From: Lepiota brunneoincarnata | Lineage: Eukaryota; Basidiomycota; Agaricomycetes; Agaricales; Agaricaceae | Length of the DNA: 64,000 nucleotides | Direction: 5' to 3' | Assembly: GCA_023014365.1 (NCBI GenBank) | Contig: JAEBUN010000034.1 | Coordinates: 310,001 to 374,000 of the forward strand | Part shown: in pieces, positions 29,041 to 38,840 of the stretch | Position numbering within the stretch: position 1 is the first letter of the stretch | How the letters are laid out: each line of letters begins with the position of its first letter | Notes under the pieces: generated by a model | Seen by the model: only the letters and a program-made list of their open reading frames with translations | Database searches by the model: none | What the model was told of the DNA's origin: nothing | Translations under genes and position numbers: made by a program

Positions 29041-31854
29041 TTAAGTACGTTTGGTGAGGGAGCGAAGTTGTCTTTGGTTGGTTCTGGTGGGTTCTTGTTC
29101 TTTCTGGAGAATTCCATGAGCTTCTTTATACTCGGTCAAGTATTCTTTGGCGTTTTCATGGAGTGTTTCGTCAGTGATCCATTCGTTCTCCGTGTGGGAG
29201 TATCCTTTCCATTTGACGTAGTATTGGAGTTTTCCGCGGTGTTGTCGGTGATTTAGAATGGCTTCTATTTCGTATTCTTCTTCTTCATTGATGATGTCTG
29301 GTGGTGGTGGGGTTGGATGAGATCCGTATGCTTCTGTTTCGGTGTATGGAGTTAGAAGGTTTCTGTGGAATATTGGATGTATCTTCCATTTGATCGGAAG
29401 TTTTAGTTTGTAGGTGAGTGGCGATAAGACTTCTGTGATAAGGAAGGGTCCTAGTCGTTTTGGGGATATTTTGTTGGAAATGAAGGGAAGTTTGAGGTTC
29501 TTGGCTTCTAGCCATACTTTTTGACGTGTTTCAAGGGGTTTGACAGTTCTTCTGGTTCTTTGTTTCATGATATTGGCGGAGAGTTGATGTGCCGCATGTG
29601 CTTCTTTTCTGGCATCGTCAAGGAGTCTGATGCATTCGTCTACTGATGGAAAGTTTGATGTTTCCATTACCGTGGGTATCAGTGGAGGATTGTATCCCAT
29701 GATTAGTTCGAATGGGGATTTCTGCCTTGAGGCATGTATTTTGGAGTTGTGTGTGAATTCGGCGATAGGGAGGGTTTCTGACCAGTCAAGGGGGTTTCTG
29801 GTGCAGTATATGGCAAGGTAGGTTTCGATTTCTTGATTGTATCGTTCGGTGGAACCATCTGTCTGGGGATGGTATGCAGTTGAGAATGCTTGTTGGATAT
29901 TTAGACATTTGGCTAGTTGTCGGAGGGAGTTGGCGGCGAATCTGGGGTCTCGATCTGATATGATTTTGTCGGGTAGTCCAAATCTGGTGAAGACTTTTTC
30001 TATTAATAGTCGTCCGATGTCGTCGGCATTTGATCGATCTGATGTTGGGATGAAAATTACCCCCTTCGTAAGGCCGTGGTCCACCACGGACAATATCGCA
30101 TTGTGGCCGGCGCTAGGTGGTAGACCGGTGATAAGGTCCCATGAGATCTGGGCAAATGGGCATTTAGATGCTGGTGGAGGGATCAGTTGAGTCGGTGCGC
30201 GATCCGGTCTGCGTATGATTTTATGTTGCTGACACTCTGGACAGCCTTTGACATAGTTCTTTATGAACGTTGACATTCCTGGCCAATACACTTCTTTCTT
30301 GGTGAGGCGGTACGTTTCCTGTTCTCCAGGGTGGCCACGTGTAGGGTGGTTGTGGTATCTTGTGATGACATCGCATCTGAGTTGGAGGTCTTCTGGAATA
30401 ATAACACGTTCTTGGAATGTGAGGAGTGGACCATTTGAGGTCGGAACTGTTCCGAAGTCTTTATCGGCGGCGTCAGGGTGGTTTTCTTTTAGGAGTTTGA
30501 ATGCTTCGGTGGTTCTGGCATCGTATTTCGGTGATTCCGTGATTCTTTCTTGGAGTTCCATATCGACGGTGGTGATAAAGAGTTGTTCTGGGAGTACTAT
30601 GATCAAGTTTTGATCTTCTATGTTGGCAGTGGCGACAAAGAGGTTGTTTGGAAGCATGGTAATGTCTTCATTATCGTTGTCCTCATCAGGGATGTGGTCT
30701 GGACGTCTTGATAAGGCGTCTGGTGCAGGGATCTTTGATCCTGGGACGTGTTCTAATTTGAAGTTATAGTCAGCGAGGGTCTGGACCCATCGTGCTTGTC
30801 GGCGGTTGATTTTCTGGGGTTTACGCCAGTATGTGAGGTTTTGGTGGTCCGTTCTGATACGGACGGTGTGGGGACTACCAAGGAGATAGTGGTGCCATTC
30901 TTCAAGGGCTCGGATAATAGCGAGGAGTTCCCTGTCATAGATGTCGTAATTGCGTTCTGCTGGTCCGAACGTCTTTGAATAGAATGATACGGGTTTCCGT
31001 ATTCCGTTGATGTCATATTGATATAAGACAGCTCCTGATGCGAATTTAGAAGCATTGGTTTCTATTTCGAAGGGTTTTGTGGAGTCGGGCATGAGGAGTA
31101 CCGGTTCCTTTAGGAATTCATTCTTGAGCGTTTCGAATGCTTTCTGTTGTTCTTCTTTCCATTCGAATTTGTTTGATTTGGAAAGGAGTTGGTTCAGGGG
31201 TTTGGTGTGGTGGGAGTAGTTGCGGATGAACTTCCGGTAGAAGTTACAAAATCCGATGAATTTCCAAACGTGTCGGACTGTTTTTGGCACTGGCCAGTCT
31301 TCTATTCCCTTGAGTTTTCCGGGATCCATTTTGATTTCATCTGGCATGATGATCATGCCTAGGTATTCGAGTTGTTGTTTGTTGAACTCACATTTCTCCG
31401 TTTTGAGGTAGAGGTCGTTTTCCTGCAGGATTTGCAGTACTTTTTCCGTAAGTCGGTCAGTTTCTTCCTGGGTTTTACCATAGATCAGGATATCATCCAT
31501 GTAAATGATGATTCCTCCTTTCTCCATTATTTTGGAGAATAACGTGTCCATCATATGTTGGAACGTCGCGGGACTGTTGCAAAGCCCGAAAAACATGACA
31601 GTCGGCTCGAAAAGACCCATGGGAGTCTTGAATGCTGCTTTCCATTGATCGCCATCTTTGATTCTGACGTTATTGTATCCTAGGCGGACGTCGAGCTTAG
31701 TGAAATACTTAGCTCCTTTGAGTTTGTCCATGATAGAGGAAATCATGGGGATTGGGTAGGCGTTTTTGACAGTGTGATCGTTTAGATAACGATAGTCTTG
31801 GCAGGGTCGGAGGTCTCCTCCTTTCTTGGCAATGAAAAAGAAGGGTGATGCCAT
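29041..31854 (-). CDS. pol: Gypsy B2 Pol, RT-RNase H-integrase-chromodomain segment
   Basis: 937 open codons: RT (LRPCQDYRYLN, IIYMDDILIYG), RNase H, integrase (GCPECQQHKIIRRP; WDLITGLP, ISDRDPRF, TDGSTERYNQEIE) and chromodomain (EEYEIEAILNHRQHRGKLQYYVKWKGYSHTENEWI). The first RNase H catalytic residue reads Asn (ETNASKFASG) where B1 has Asp (EADASKFASG), so RNase H is probably inactive. Upstream, a TGA after LDENL (about 31,885) separates this from the protease part, so the ATG at 31,854 is not a natural start. Confidence 0.93.
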   Translation of the reverse strand: MASPFFFIAKKGGDLRPCQDYRYLNDHTVKNAYPIPMISSIMDKLKGAKYFTKLDVRLGYNNVRIKDGDQWKAAFKTPMGLFEPTVMFFGLCNSPATFQHMMDTLFSKIMEKGGIIIYMDDILIYGKTQEETDRLTEKVLQILQENDLYLKTEKCEFNKQQLEYLGMIIMPDEIKMDPGKLKGIEDWPVPKTVRHVWKFIGFCNFYRKFIRNYSHHTKPLNQLLSKSNKFEWKEEQQKAFETLKNEFLKEPVLLMPDSTKPFEIETNASKFASGAVLYQYDINGIRKPVSFYSKTFGPAERNYDIYDRELLAIIRALEEWHHYLLGSPHTVRIRTDHQNLTYWRKPQKINRRQARWVQTLADYNFKLEHVPGSKIPAPDALSRRPDHIPDEDNDNEDITMLPNNLFVATANIEDQNLIIVLPEQLFITTVDMELQERITESPKYDARTTEAFKLLKENHPDAADKDFGTVPTSNGPLLTFQERVIIPEDLQLRCDVITRYHNHPTRGHPGEQETYRLTKKEVYWPGMSTFIKNYVKGCPECQQHKIIRRPDRAPTQLIPPPASKCPFAQISWDLITGLPPSAGHNAILSVVDHGLTKGVIFIPTSDRSNADDIGRLLIEKVFTRFGLPDKIISDRDPRFAANSLRQLAKCLNIQQAFSTAYHPQTDGSTERYNQEIETYLAIYCTRNPLDWSETLPIAEFTHNSKIHASRQKSPFELIMGYNPPLIPTVMETSNFPSVDECIRLLDDARKEAHAAHQLSANIMKQRTRRTVKPLETRQKVWLEAKNLKLPFISNKISPKRLGPFLITEVLSPLTYKLKLPIKWKIHPIFHRNLLTPYTETEAYGSHPTPPPPDIINEEEEYEIEAILNHRQHRGKLQYYVKWKGYSHTENEWITDETLHENAKEYLTEYKEAHGILQKEQEPTRTNQRQLRSLTKRT

Positions 31855-31884
31855 AGGGGATTTTGAGGGGCGGATGTAGCCTTT

Positions 31885-32871
31885 TCAGAGGTTTTCATCT
31901 AAGAATTCTTTTAGCACTTTTTCTTTGGCAGGTGCCACTTGATAGGGTTTCATTGATTTCGCTTCGAATGTTGGCTTTAGTTCGATTTCGTGATCAAACG
32001 TTCTTGATGGTGGGAATCGTTCAGAGGCTCTTTTGTTGAATAATTTAGCCCATTGGGCGAATCTCCGAGGAATCTCGGGTGGTTCCTTGTTTGATTCCTG
32101 TTGTTTTCCTTTTTGGTTTGCCGATTTTGTCGGGTTGTGTTGCTCATTGTGGAGTGTTGTGGCGTGTGTCGCTTTAGCGTTTACTTCTAATGGGGTTAGA
32201 AGCATCGGATTCATTTCTCTTTCCAAAGAGAAGGTGTCAAGGTCAACATTTGATAAGTTGACGTATTCTTCGGGGTTTTCCTCGGGTTGGGAGGTTTTTC
32301 CAGCTATTATGTCCATGGCAATGGAGTTGAGTTCAACGGGTCGTCATAGGGTTCTGAGGAGTTTGGAAAAATCCTGATGATCGATTTGGGGTTTCCAAGA
32401 GAATGTCTTGGTCTTCCAGTTGATGTTGGGGTTGTATTGTTCCAACCAGGGAAATCCGATGATGAGGTCTTTCTCACCAGTGTTTGTGACGTACGCTTCT
32501 AGTGTGCAGTCTCTTCCATCGATGATGGTTCTGATTTTGATGTATTCGTGGATCTTGCCATGTTGATTGTCAGTTCCGTCAATGTTACTGAGTGGAATTG
32601 GTTGGTCCAGCCATTTGGTTTGATAACCATGTCGTTCAACGACTTTGTGGGAGATGAAGTTCCCTTGGGCTCCTGAATCTATCAGGGCAGTGATGGCCAC
32701 GGGTTTTGACGTCCGTTCACTCCAAATCTCAATGGGTAAGAAAAGGGATCGTTTATTTGGGGATAGTCGTAATTGTACAGAGTTTATCGAGAAAATGTCC
32801 TTCTGGGAGTGAGAGTATGAAATGTCCTTCTGAGTTCTGGAACGTGCAGGGGCACATCTGTCGACAGCGTT
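31885..32871 (-). pseudogene. pol: Gypsy B2 Pol, protease and N-terminal RT segment
   Basis: It carries the protease ITALIDSGAQGNFISHKV near 32,690. Two nonsense codons break it, after LLRTL (about 32,344) and after LDENL (about 31,885). Both are TGA where B1 has CGA. It should be fed by -1 frameshifting from gag at about 32,877. Confidence 0.9.
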
Positions 32872-32876
32872 CCTTT

Positions 32877-34682
32877 TTAAAAATCCTGGAATGGACGCAT
32901 CTCCGGATCCTCGGCTAGCGCAGAGTGGAGTTCTTGTTGGAGTTCAGGGTCAAGGTCATCGACCATTTGGCGCATCTGAGATGTGACTTCTGCAACCGCA
33001 AGGGAATACTTGCTTTACGGTGATTGTTGGGTGTTTCGGTTTGGAAATCCGGGACGAGTGTTTTGTTGTCCAGGAAAGGGACGGTTGGGGTTTCTTGTGG
33101 GGCGAGGGGGATTAGTGCGCATTCCTGGGAAGCGTCTAGCTGGCAGTGGTTGAGGGCATTTGCTGACCCAATGATCTTTGGCTCCACATCGGAAGCATTC
33201 CTGGTTTTGGTATGATTTCATTTGTTGTCCGGTGACAACGGCATCTAACTCTAACGGTTCTTGTGTGGAGTTTTCTTCGGTATATTCCGGTTGTGGGATT
33301 TCGGGGTAAGGATCTTCGAATCCTTCTTCCATTGCGACATGGTCTACTTCCATGGCGTGTGGGTCGCGTGGGGTGAATCGTGGAGCGTTGCTCCTTTGGT
33401 AGAATTGTGTGTAGGGCACATTATTGTTTGGATGGCTTGGTCCGCAGTTGGGTTGGTATTGGTTTCTTTGGGGAAACGTGCTTCTGGGGGTCCTGTAGAG
33501 GGCGTTGATTCGGTGGAAATTATCGTCGAGTTTATTTGCTCGGGTGTACCAAGCGGTGATAGTTGTCGGAGGGTTTTCCGATTCATCGATCTTCATGGCA
33601 ATGCGGCGATCGATTGCCTTGTGGTATAGATCGATTAGAGTGCGATCTTCGTTTAATCCGGATTGTCGGACAAGTTCCTTGACTTGAGCATTGAACTCGG
33701 TCATTGGTTTGCCTGCTTGGTGCAGGGTTTGAAGTCTGGTATGCGCATACGCATGTTCGTCTGCTGGGGTGAAGTCGGCTCTAAGTCGAGCGGTAAAGTT
33801 GTCCCATGATTCCATGACTATGGGTTGTCCTTGTGGAGTTTGGGCACTCCTCTCGTGGAGGTATTGTCTAGCCCAGGCTCAGGCATCTCCTGATTGCATT
33901 GTCGAAAGGACAAATAGAGTCCTGGCGAGGTCGGTGTTGTAAGTGGTCGCGTTGGCGAGCACGTAAACTTCACATTGGAAGATCCAATCTTCGAACAGTC
34001 TTCTGGTTCCATCGAAGGTGATGGGTTTGAGGAGTCCTAACTCCTTTGGGGTAGCTGCTGCGGCCATTATTTGTAATTGTCCGGGTGGTGGCGGCGATGG
34101 TGGTGATGGAGGTTGTGTCGGTCGCAAAGGTGGAGCCGGTAGGGCTAAGGGTACAGTTGGTGCAGGTAATGTGGGTGGTTGTGGATCAGGATCTGATTGG
34201 TTGTCATTTGTTATATAGACGTCGGAGTCGTTGTCTGCTGGGGGAGTTCTTCCCTGATTTACGGCGTACTCGTGGCGTGTGAGTAAGTTCTCTTCTGACA
34301 TGGAAAGTCCTCTTGGTTGTTTGAGGGCGTTTTTAAGTCTTTGGAGTTCGTAGTCGTTTAATGGGTCTACTTTAGCACGGTATTCTTCGGCTTGTTTGCG
34401 TCTTCTTTCTTCTCCTTTGTAGTGTTCTTCTAATTCTTTTTTGTGTTGTAGTCTTTGTCATTCTGCTAGTTCATCGGCAAAACTTGTTCTTGTACGTGTT
34501 GATGTACTTGGAGTGGGTGAGTCGAATGGAGATGGAGGATAGAATGGGGATGGTGTTTGAGTGGGGATAGGATTTCTTCTGGGATCCGGGTTTTGGCTTC
34601 CTGATCCTGAGATTCTGCTTCTCGATTTGGGAGGAGGGGGAGGTGATGGGGATTCTCAGGCCGAGAATTTCTTTGGAGGCAT
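32877..34682 (-). pseudogene. gag: Gypsy B2 Gag with nonsense codons
   Basis: The ATG at 34,682 opens MPPKKFSA and is followed at codon 9 by TGA (B1 has CAA). A further TGA occurs after STMQSGDA (33,879-33,881; B1 CGA) and a TAA after TQQSP (33,015). The capsid core and the zinc knuckle CFRCGAKDHWVSKC match B1. Gag is non-functional, but the start codon lost in B1 is preserved. Confidence 0.9.
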
Positions 34683-35053
34683 GATGATATTTGTCTAGCG
34701 ATCGATTATCGCTAGAAGTATGAAGAATTGGGTGGCTATTATGGATATCCCTGAATATAGGTTCCACGATCTGACGACACAGCAATGGCAGGGGCACGTG
34801 ATGCGTTCGAGTTCTAGGGTGATGATTCAGTAGGCGATGAGGGTGGCGGTAGAAGTGAAAACGAAAATGAGTAGGTACGCCAGGTCTTCTGGCGGGGAGA
34901 GGTTGAGGGACGTAGCGATGGCTACACAGAGAGGCGGTTTTCTTTCGCACGTCATTTTGAACGACCAGGGTACCTCGACGCGTTCAGTACGTCAGCAGAG
35001 CAGAGTAGAGTAGAGGGCGAGCAAGAGATAAGCAGCAGAGTATCTTAGTGTTT

Positions 35054-35439
35054 TGTTACCCGGGTTAGGGGTTCGCTCTTGAGTAGCACGGCGTTCGTGG
35101 CAAGATGTCTATACAGACTTGGTCTTGTCCTACTAGGCATGACTTAGAGATGACGGAGCACTATAGTCCAGCCGGTTTAAGGGCAAAGAGGTATAGGAGG
35201 CAAGAACTGTATAACACTAAGATAAGGATACAAGGTATTGTACTGTATCCTTATATACTCCTAAGTGTGGCTGTACTCCTACTATAATAGTCCAGACCGG
35301 GGTAACTGTGAGTCAGAGATAAGAAAACATGAGGCGTATACTAAGAATAGTCCTTCTGATGTACACTACTGATAGTTTCATAGTGACATGTGAATGTGAG
35401 CTAAAAGTAACCGTCCTTCTGATGTGGTTTCTGATAACA
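35054..35439 (-). repeat. Gypsy B2 5' LTR
   Basis: 386 bp, TG...CA, followed by the CTTTT duplication. Confidence 0.96.
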
Positions 35440-38388
35440 CTTTTTAGCTTTAAAAACCCATTTTGAGCCGACGATGTTAGCTCCGATCAGTGGATCAACA
35501 AGTTCCCACATTCCGGCATCACCCAACATGGCAAGTTCTTCCTCCATGGCCCTTTTCCACAACTCCCAGTCTGCTCGTTTCCTCGCTTCCTGCAGGCTCC
35601 CTGGCTCCAGGCCCTCTGTTTCCTCAATATCGGCCACCAGGACATGTACATCTGCCCAGTCCAGTTCTTCAGCTAGGGTGACTGCTCGCCCTTCTAGGAT
35701 GTCTCTTGCCTTGGTGCTTGGGTTTCGAGCTTGTTGAGGTCGTTGGGGGTGTAGGTCGCCCTCGCTAGGTGTCTCCTCAGGGCTAGCATCGTTTGGAGTG
35801 CTGTTTTCAGCAGGATTGACTATAGGCTTGGTGGGATTGACTGGATGCTGGTCTGGTGCATCTGGTGTCTCGTTTGGGGGGTTTGCTGGGGTGTTGGGGC
35901 TGTGTGGGGGGTTGTTTTGAGGCTCGCTCGCAGGTGAATGCTCCCCTTTGAGCCCGGGATGACCTGTGTTAATAAACCGAAAATTTCGTTCGATTTTTAC
36001 AGCACCTATGTCCGGAAAATAAATGCGGGAGCCATTGCTCTCAGCATCATATCCCACCCATCTCCCCTTCTTTGCTTGTCCTCCGAGCTTGTCCCCACCT
36101 GCCTGGTGTACCCATACCTCTTCACCCCACTCACGTATCGCCCTTAGGTCCAGTTTACGACTGTACAACACCTCGAAAGGTGTTTTGCCCTCAACTGCTC
36201 GAGTGCCTGTCCTATTCATCAGCCAGGCAACATGGGCAACAGCTTCTGCCCACAACAATTTCGGGAGATGGCTAGCATGCAGTAGTGCACGTGTACGTTC
36301 GACGATTGTACGATTTCAGCATTCGGCAACACCATTGTGTTGGGGTGTATCGTGTACTGTGAGTTTGGTCTCCGTGCCTCGGGATTTCAAGTAGGACTGA
36401 AATTCGGTCGCAGTGTACTCCCCTCCCCTATCCAAATGCAACGCCTTAACTTGGGTACCAAATTGTGTCTTGCACCATGCATCAAAATTTCAGTAGGCCT
36501 CAAAAACGTCGGATTTGTTGGAGAGAAAGTCAACATGTGTCCACCTCGAAAAATCATCGATAAACATTACATAGTAGCACTTTCCCCTCTTTGTCTCTAC
36601 TCGTGCAGGCCCCCATACATCAGAATGAACCTCCTGTCCAAAAGTGGATGCTCGTTCGCCCTCCTGTGCCTTCGAAATTGGCAGCCGAGTTGCCTTGCCA
36701 TAGGCACATGACTTGCAGAAGAAATCAACGTCAGCTCCATCCTCTAGCCTCAGGCCAGCCACCAGACCATTGCGGACAAGTTTCCAGGCTGCACCAGCAG
36801 CGATATGGCCCAGCCTTCGGTGTAACATGTCTAAGCTAAGTGGTTCAGCCACCACATTTGCTTCCTCCACTTCTTTGACTAGTTTGTATAGACCCCTTCC
36901 GGTCCTTGGAATCTTGGCGATCCAGGTGCCACTAGTGTCTCGAATTATACATTTGCCATTTGCGAATGTGGTCGTGAAGCCAGCATTGTCAAGACGGCCG
37001 ATCGATACAAGTGTATAGCCTGCCTCCGGTGAGTATAGGACTTCACTCAGGTGGAGTTGTGATGAGGTGGCGCCATTTGGCAGCTCGAGGACTACTTCGC
37101 CTTTTCCAATGGCATCGAATGCTTTCTTATTTGCGGTGCATAAGGGGCGAGGGGGAATGGATTCGAAGGTCGCGAAACTATCTTGGTAGGGGGAGATATG
37201 GTTCATAGCTCCTGAGTCAAAGACTTCGACTCGGGTTGGACTTGTTTCGGTGACACTGGTGATTTCATCCGTAGCTACGTCACATTCACCAATATCCAGG
37301 TCGTCAAACTCACTTGTCGACTCCCCTTCACTCCATAGCTCATCTGTGGAGCTGCCTGCCTCGATTTCGGCCCAGCTCGTATCTGTTTCCGAGTCCGATA
37401 ACTCTTCAACCATGAGGGAACAGTCCTCATCATCGCTATCCGCCGTAATGATGTTGGCGCTGCCACCCTTCTTGTTGGGTGGGCTTCCTCCCTTCTCCCC
37501 ATCTTTCCTCTCGCTGACTGGCTTCTTCGGGTTAGGACACTCTCTCTTCCAATGCTCTCCACCACAATTCCAACATGGACCTTTTTTCTTTCCTTTTCCT
37601 TTCAGCTTTCCACTCCCATTGCTACCCTCAGCTACCAAAGCGTCATCCTGCTCAGATTTGGCATTGCCGACCCTGGATCGCTCAGGGCGGCCTTGGTCCC
37701 ATTCATCGCTGATCAGTATGATTAGGATTTCGGGCTCAATGGTGTAATGGAGGGAACTGTGAAGTCGGGCAGCAGAGAGCCGGTTGGCAGCGTACGTTGA
37801 TAGCCAGCAAGGTAGGGATTGGAGTATAGCACTCCTGTAGTTGTCATCGCTAATTGTGACACCCACAGCACCTAATTCGGCCTTTCGAGATCGGATCTCG
37901 TTCAGGAACAAACATACGTCACCCCGGTCAGGACATTTCATGGTCATAAACTCGCGACGGAGCCGTGCTTGTGAGAATGCGCTTTTGTAAGTGTATTCTT
38001 GCGTTATGGCATCCCACATTGCTTTGACTGTGTGGTGTCCAGCTGTGACCATTAGCATGGAGTCTGGGAGGCGTTGGGCAAGCAAGGAGCGAGCAATATT
38101 CTCGTTTCTTTGCCATGCCTCGATTGTCTCAGCAGTGATGACAGGGGCAGTAGGTACTGTGGTAGGGGCAGGTGCTGGTGTAGCAGCAGCCTGGGGAGTA
38201 GTGGTGGAAGGAGTGATAGTCGTTTGAGGGGTTGGGAGTATGGGACATGGTGTGCTGCCGTCGAAATGGCCCCACAGCCCTTTGCCTTGGATCACAGTCC
38301 GCAAACGTAGCGAGAAGATCACCCAGTTTCCTCCAGACACATCCAACTTCGGCACTGACATGGGGAGTACATCATTTACGGTAGACAT
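35440..38388 (-). pseudogene. Copia Gag-protease-integrase segment
   Basis: The start is ATG 38,388 (MSTVNDVLPMSVPKLDVSG), 61 bp after the 5' LTR. Gag contains WVIFSLRLRTVIQGKGLW, an Ala/Pro/Thr linker, the UBN2-like AMWDAITQEYTYKSAFSQAR...MKCPDRGDV part and one zinc knuckle CWNCGGEHWKREC. Protease has VEVFDSGAMNHISP. Integrase has the HHCC-type finger (LHRRLGHIAAGA...CKSCAYGKAT) and the first catalytic Asp (HSDVWGPA). TGA codons follow VFEAY (36,490-36,492) and GVAEC (36,316-36,318). The rest continues with LLWAEAVAHVAWLMNRTGTRA and an acidic linker to GSKWVFKAKK at Gypsy B2. It is a one-frame Copia polyprotein, now inactive. Confidence 0.94.
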
Positions 38389-38436
38389 TGCCACAATATA
38401 TCTGTAGGTTTGATTGTCTTAGTAGCACAATGGGGC

Positions 38437-38449
38437 GGGGCCCATAACC
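38437..38449 (-). other. Copia primer-binding site, half-tRNA type
   Basis: Directly after the 5' LTR the minus strand reads GGTTATGGGCCCC. Its complement GGGCCCATAACC matches the anticodon-loop region (CAT) of initiator tRNA-Met rather than its 3' end. This is the arrangement known for Drosophila copia, which is primed by a cleaved half-tRNA. Confidence 0.75.
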
Positions 38450-38840
38450 TGTAGAACAATATAAGATATATTCAGTCTCGACGCGAGAGCTGACTATTTA
38501 CCTGTAGAACAATATAAGATATACTACAAAGTAGTCAGTACAGTAATTAAAGGTGTTGGTAGAATACTCACTTCAGTCTCGACGCGAGAGCTGAAGTGCG
38601 ACTACAAGCGAGAGACTATTTATCTAACACTATGATACACGCGCTTGTACGTAGACAATAAGCACAATAGCAATAGTGTACGGGCAGAGGAGAACGGTAA
38701 GGGCATAGCATAAAAGATACAAAAACGGTAGAGACTGTGCAAAAGGAATGGAGCGCGGGATAGAGGGCAAAAGCGGAGGGCACGAAAGGAACGCCAGCGA
38801 AACGGAGATCGGAACTCGGCACGCGTTTGCGAGCCCGACA
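38450..38840 (-). repeat. Copia 5' LTR
   Basis: 391 bp, TG...CA, followed by ATTCA. About nine differences from 4,107-4,497, eight of them CpG-type. Confidence 0.96.

Larger units (their letters stand above)
27247..35439 (-). mobile_element. Gypsy B2: chromovirus, sister copy of B1
   Basis: The 386-bp LTRs (27,247-27,632 and 35,054-35,439) have target duplication CTTTT (27,242-27,246 and 35,440-35,444). It is inserted in the Copia RT between KWVFKAKK and KDAAGNV. The two LTRs differ at two CpG positions. The RT-to-chromodomain frame is open, but gag, protease and ORF3 carry nonsense codons. Confidence 0.97.
4107..38840 (-). mobile_element. Ty1/Copia LTR retrotransposon carrying nested insertions
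   Basis: The two 391-bp LTRs (4,107-4,497 and 38,450-38,840) begin TG and end CA, and are flanked by the 5-bp duplication ATTCA (4,102-4,106 and 38,841-38,845). On the minus strand the internal region reads PBS, gag with zinc knuckle, protease, integrase, reverse transcriptase, RNase H, polypurine tract, which is the Copia order. Removing the inserted elements leaves about 5.2 kb. The coding region is in three pieces: 38,388-35,440, 27,246-26,531 and 5,191-4,505. They join in frame at the CTTTT and ATGTCCGA target duplications. Two nonsense codons in integrase (36,490 and 36,316) make it non-functional. About nine LTR differences make it the oldest element of the stack. Confidence 0.96.

Noticed and set aside
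4107..38840. Classical RIP (CpA to TpA) as the mutational process
   Set aside because: The visible differences are at CpG sites and their number is low. A dinucleotide count over many copies would be needed to claim RIP.
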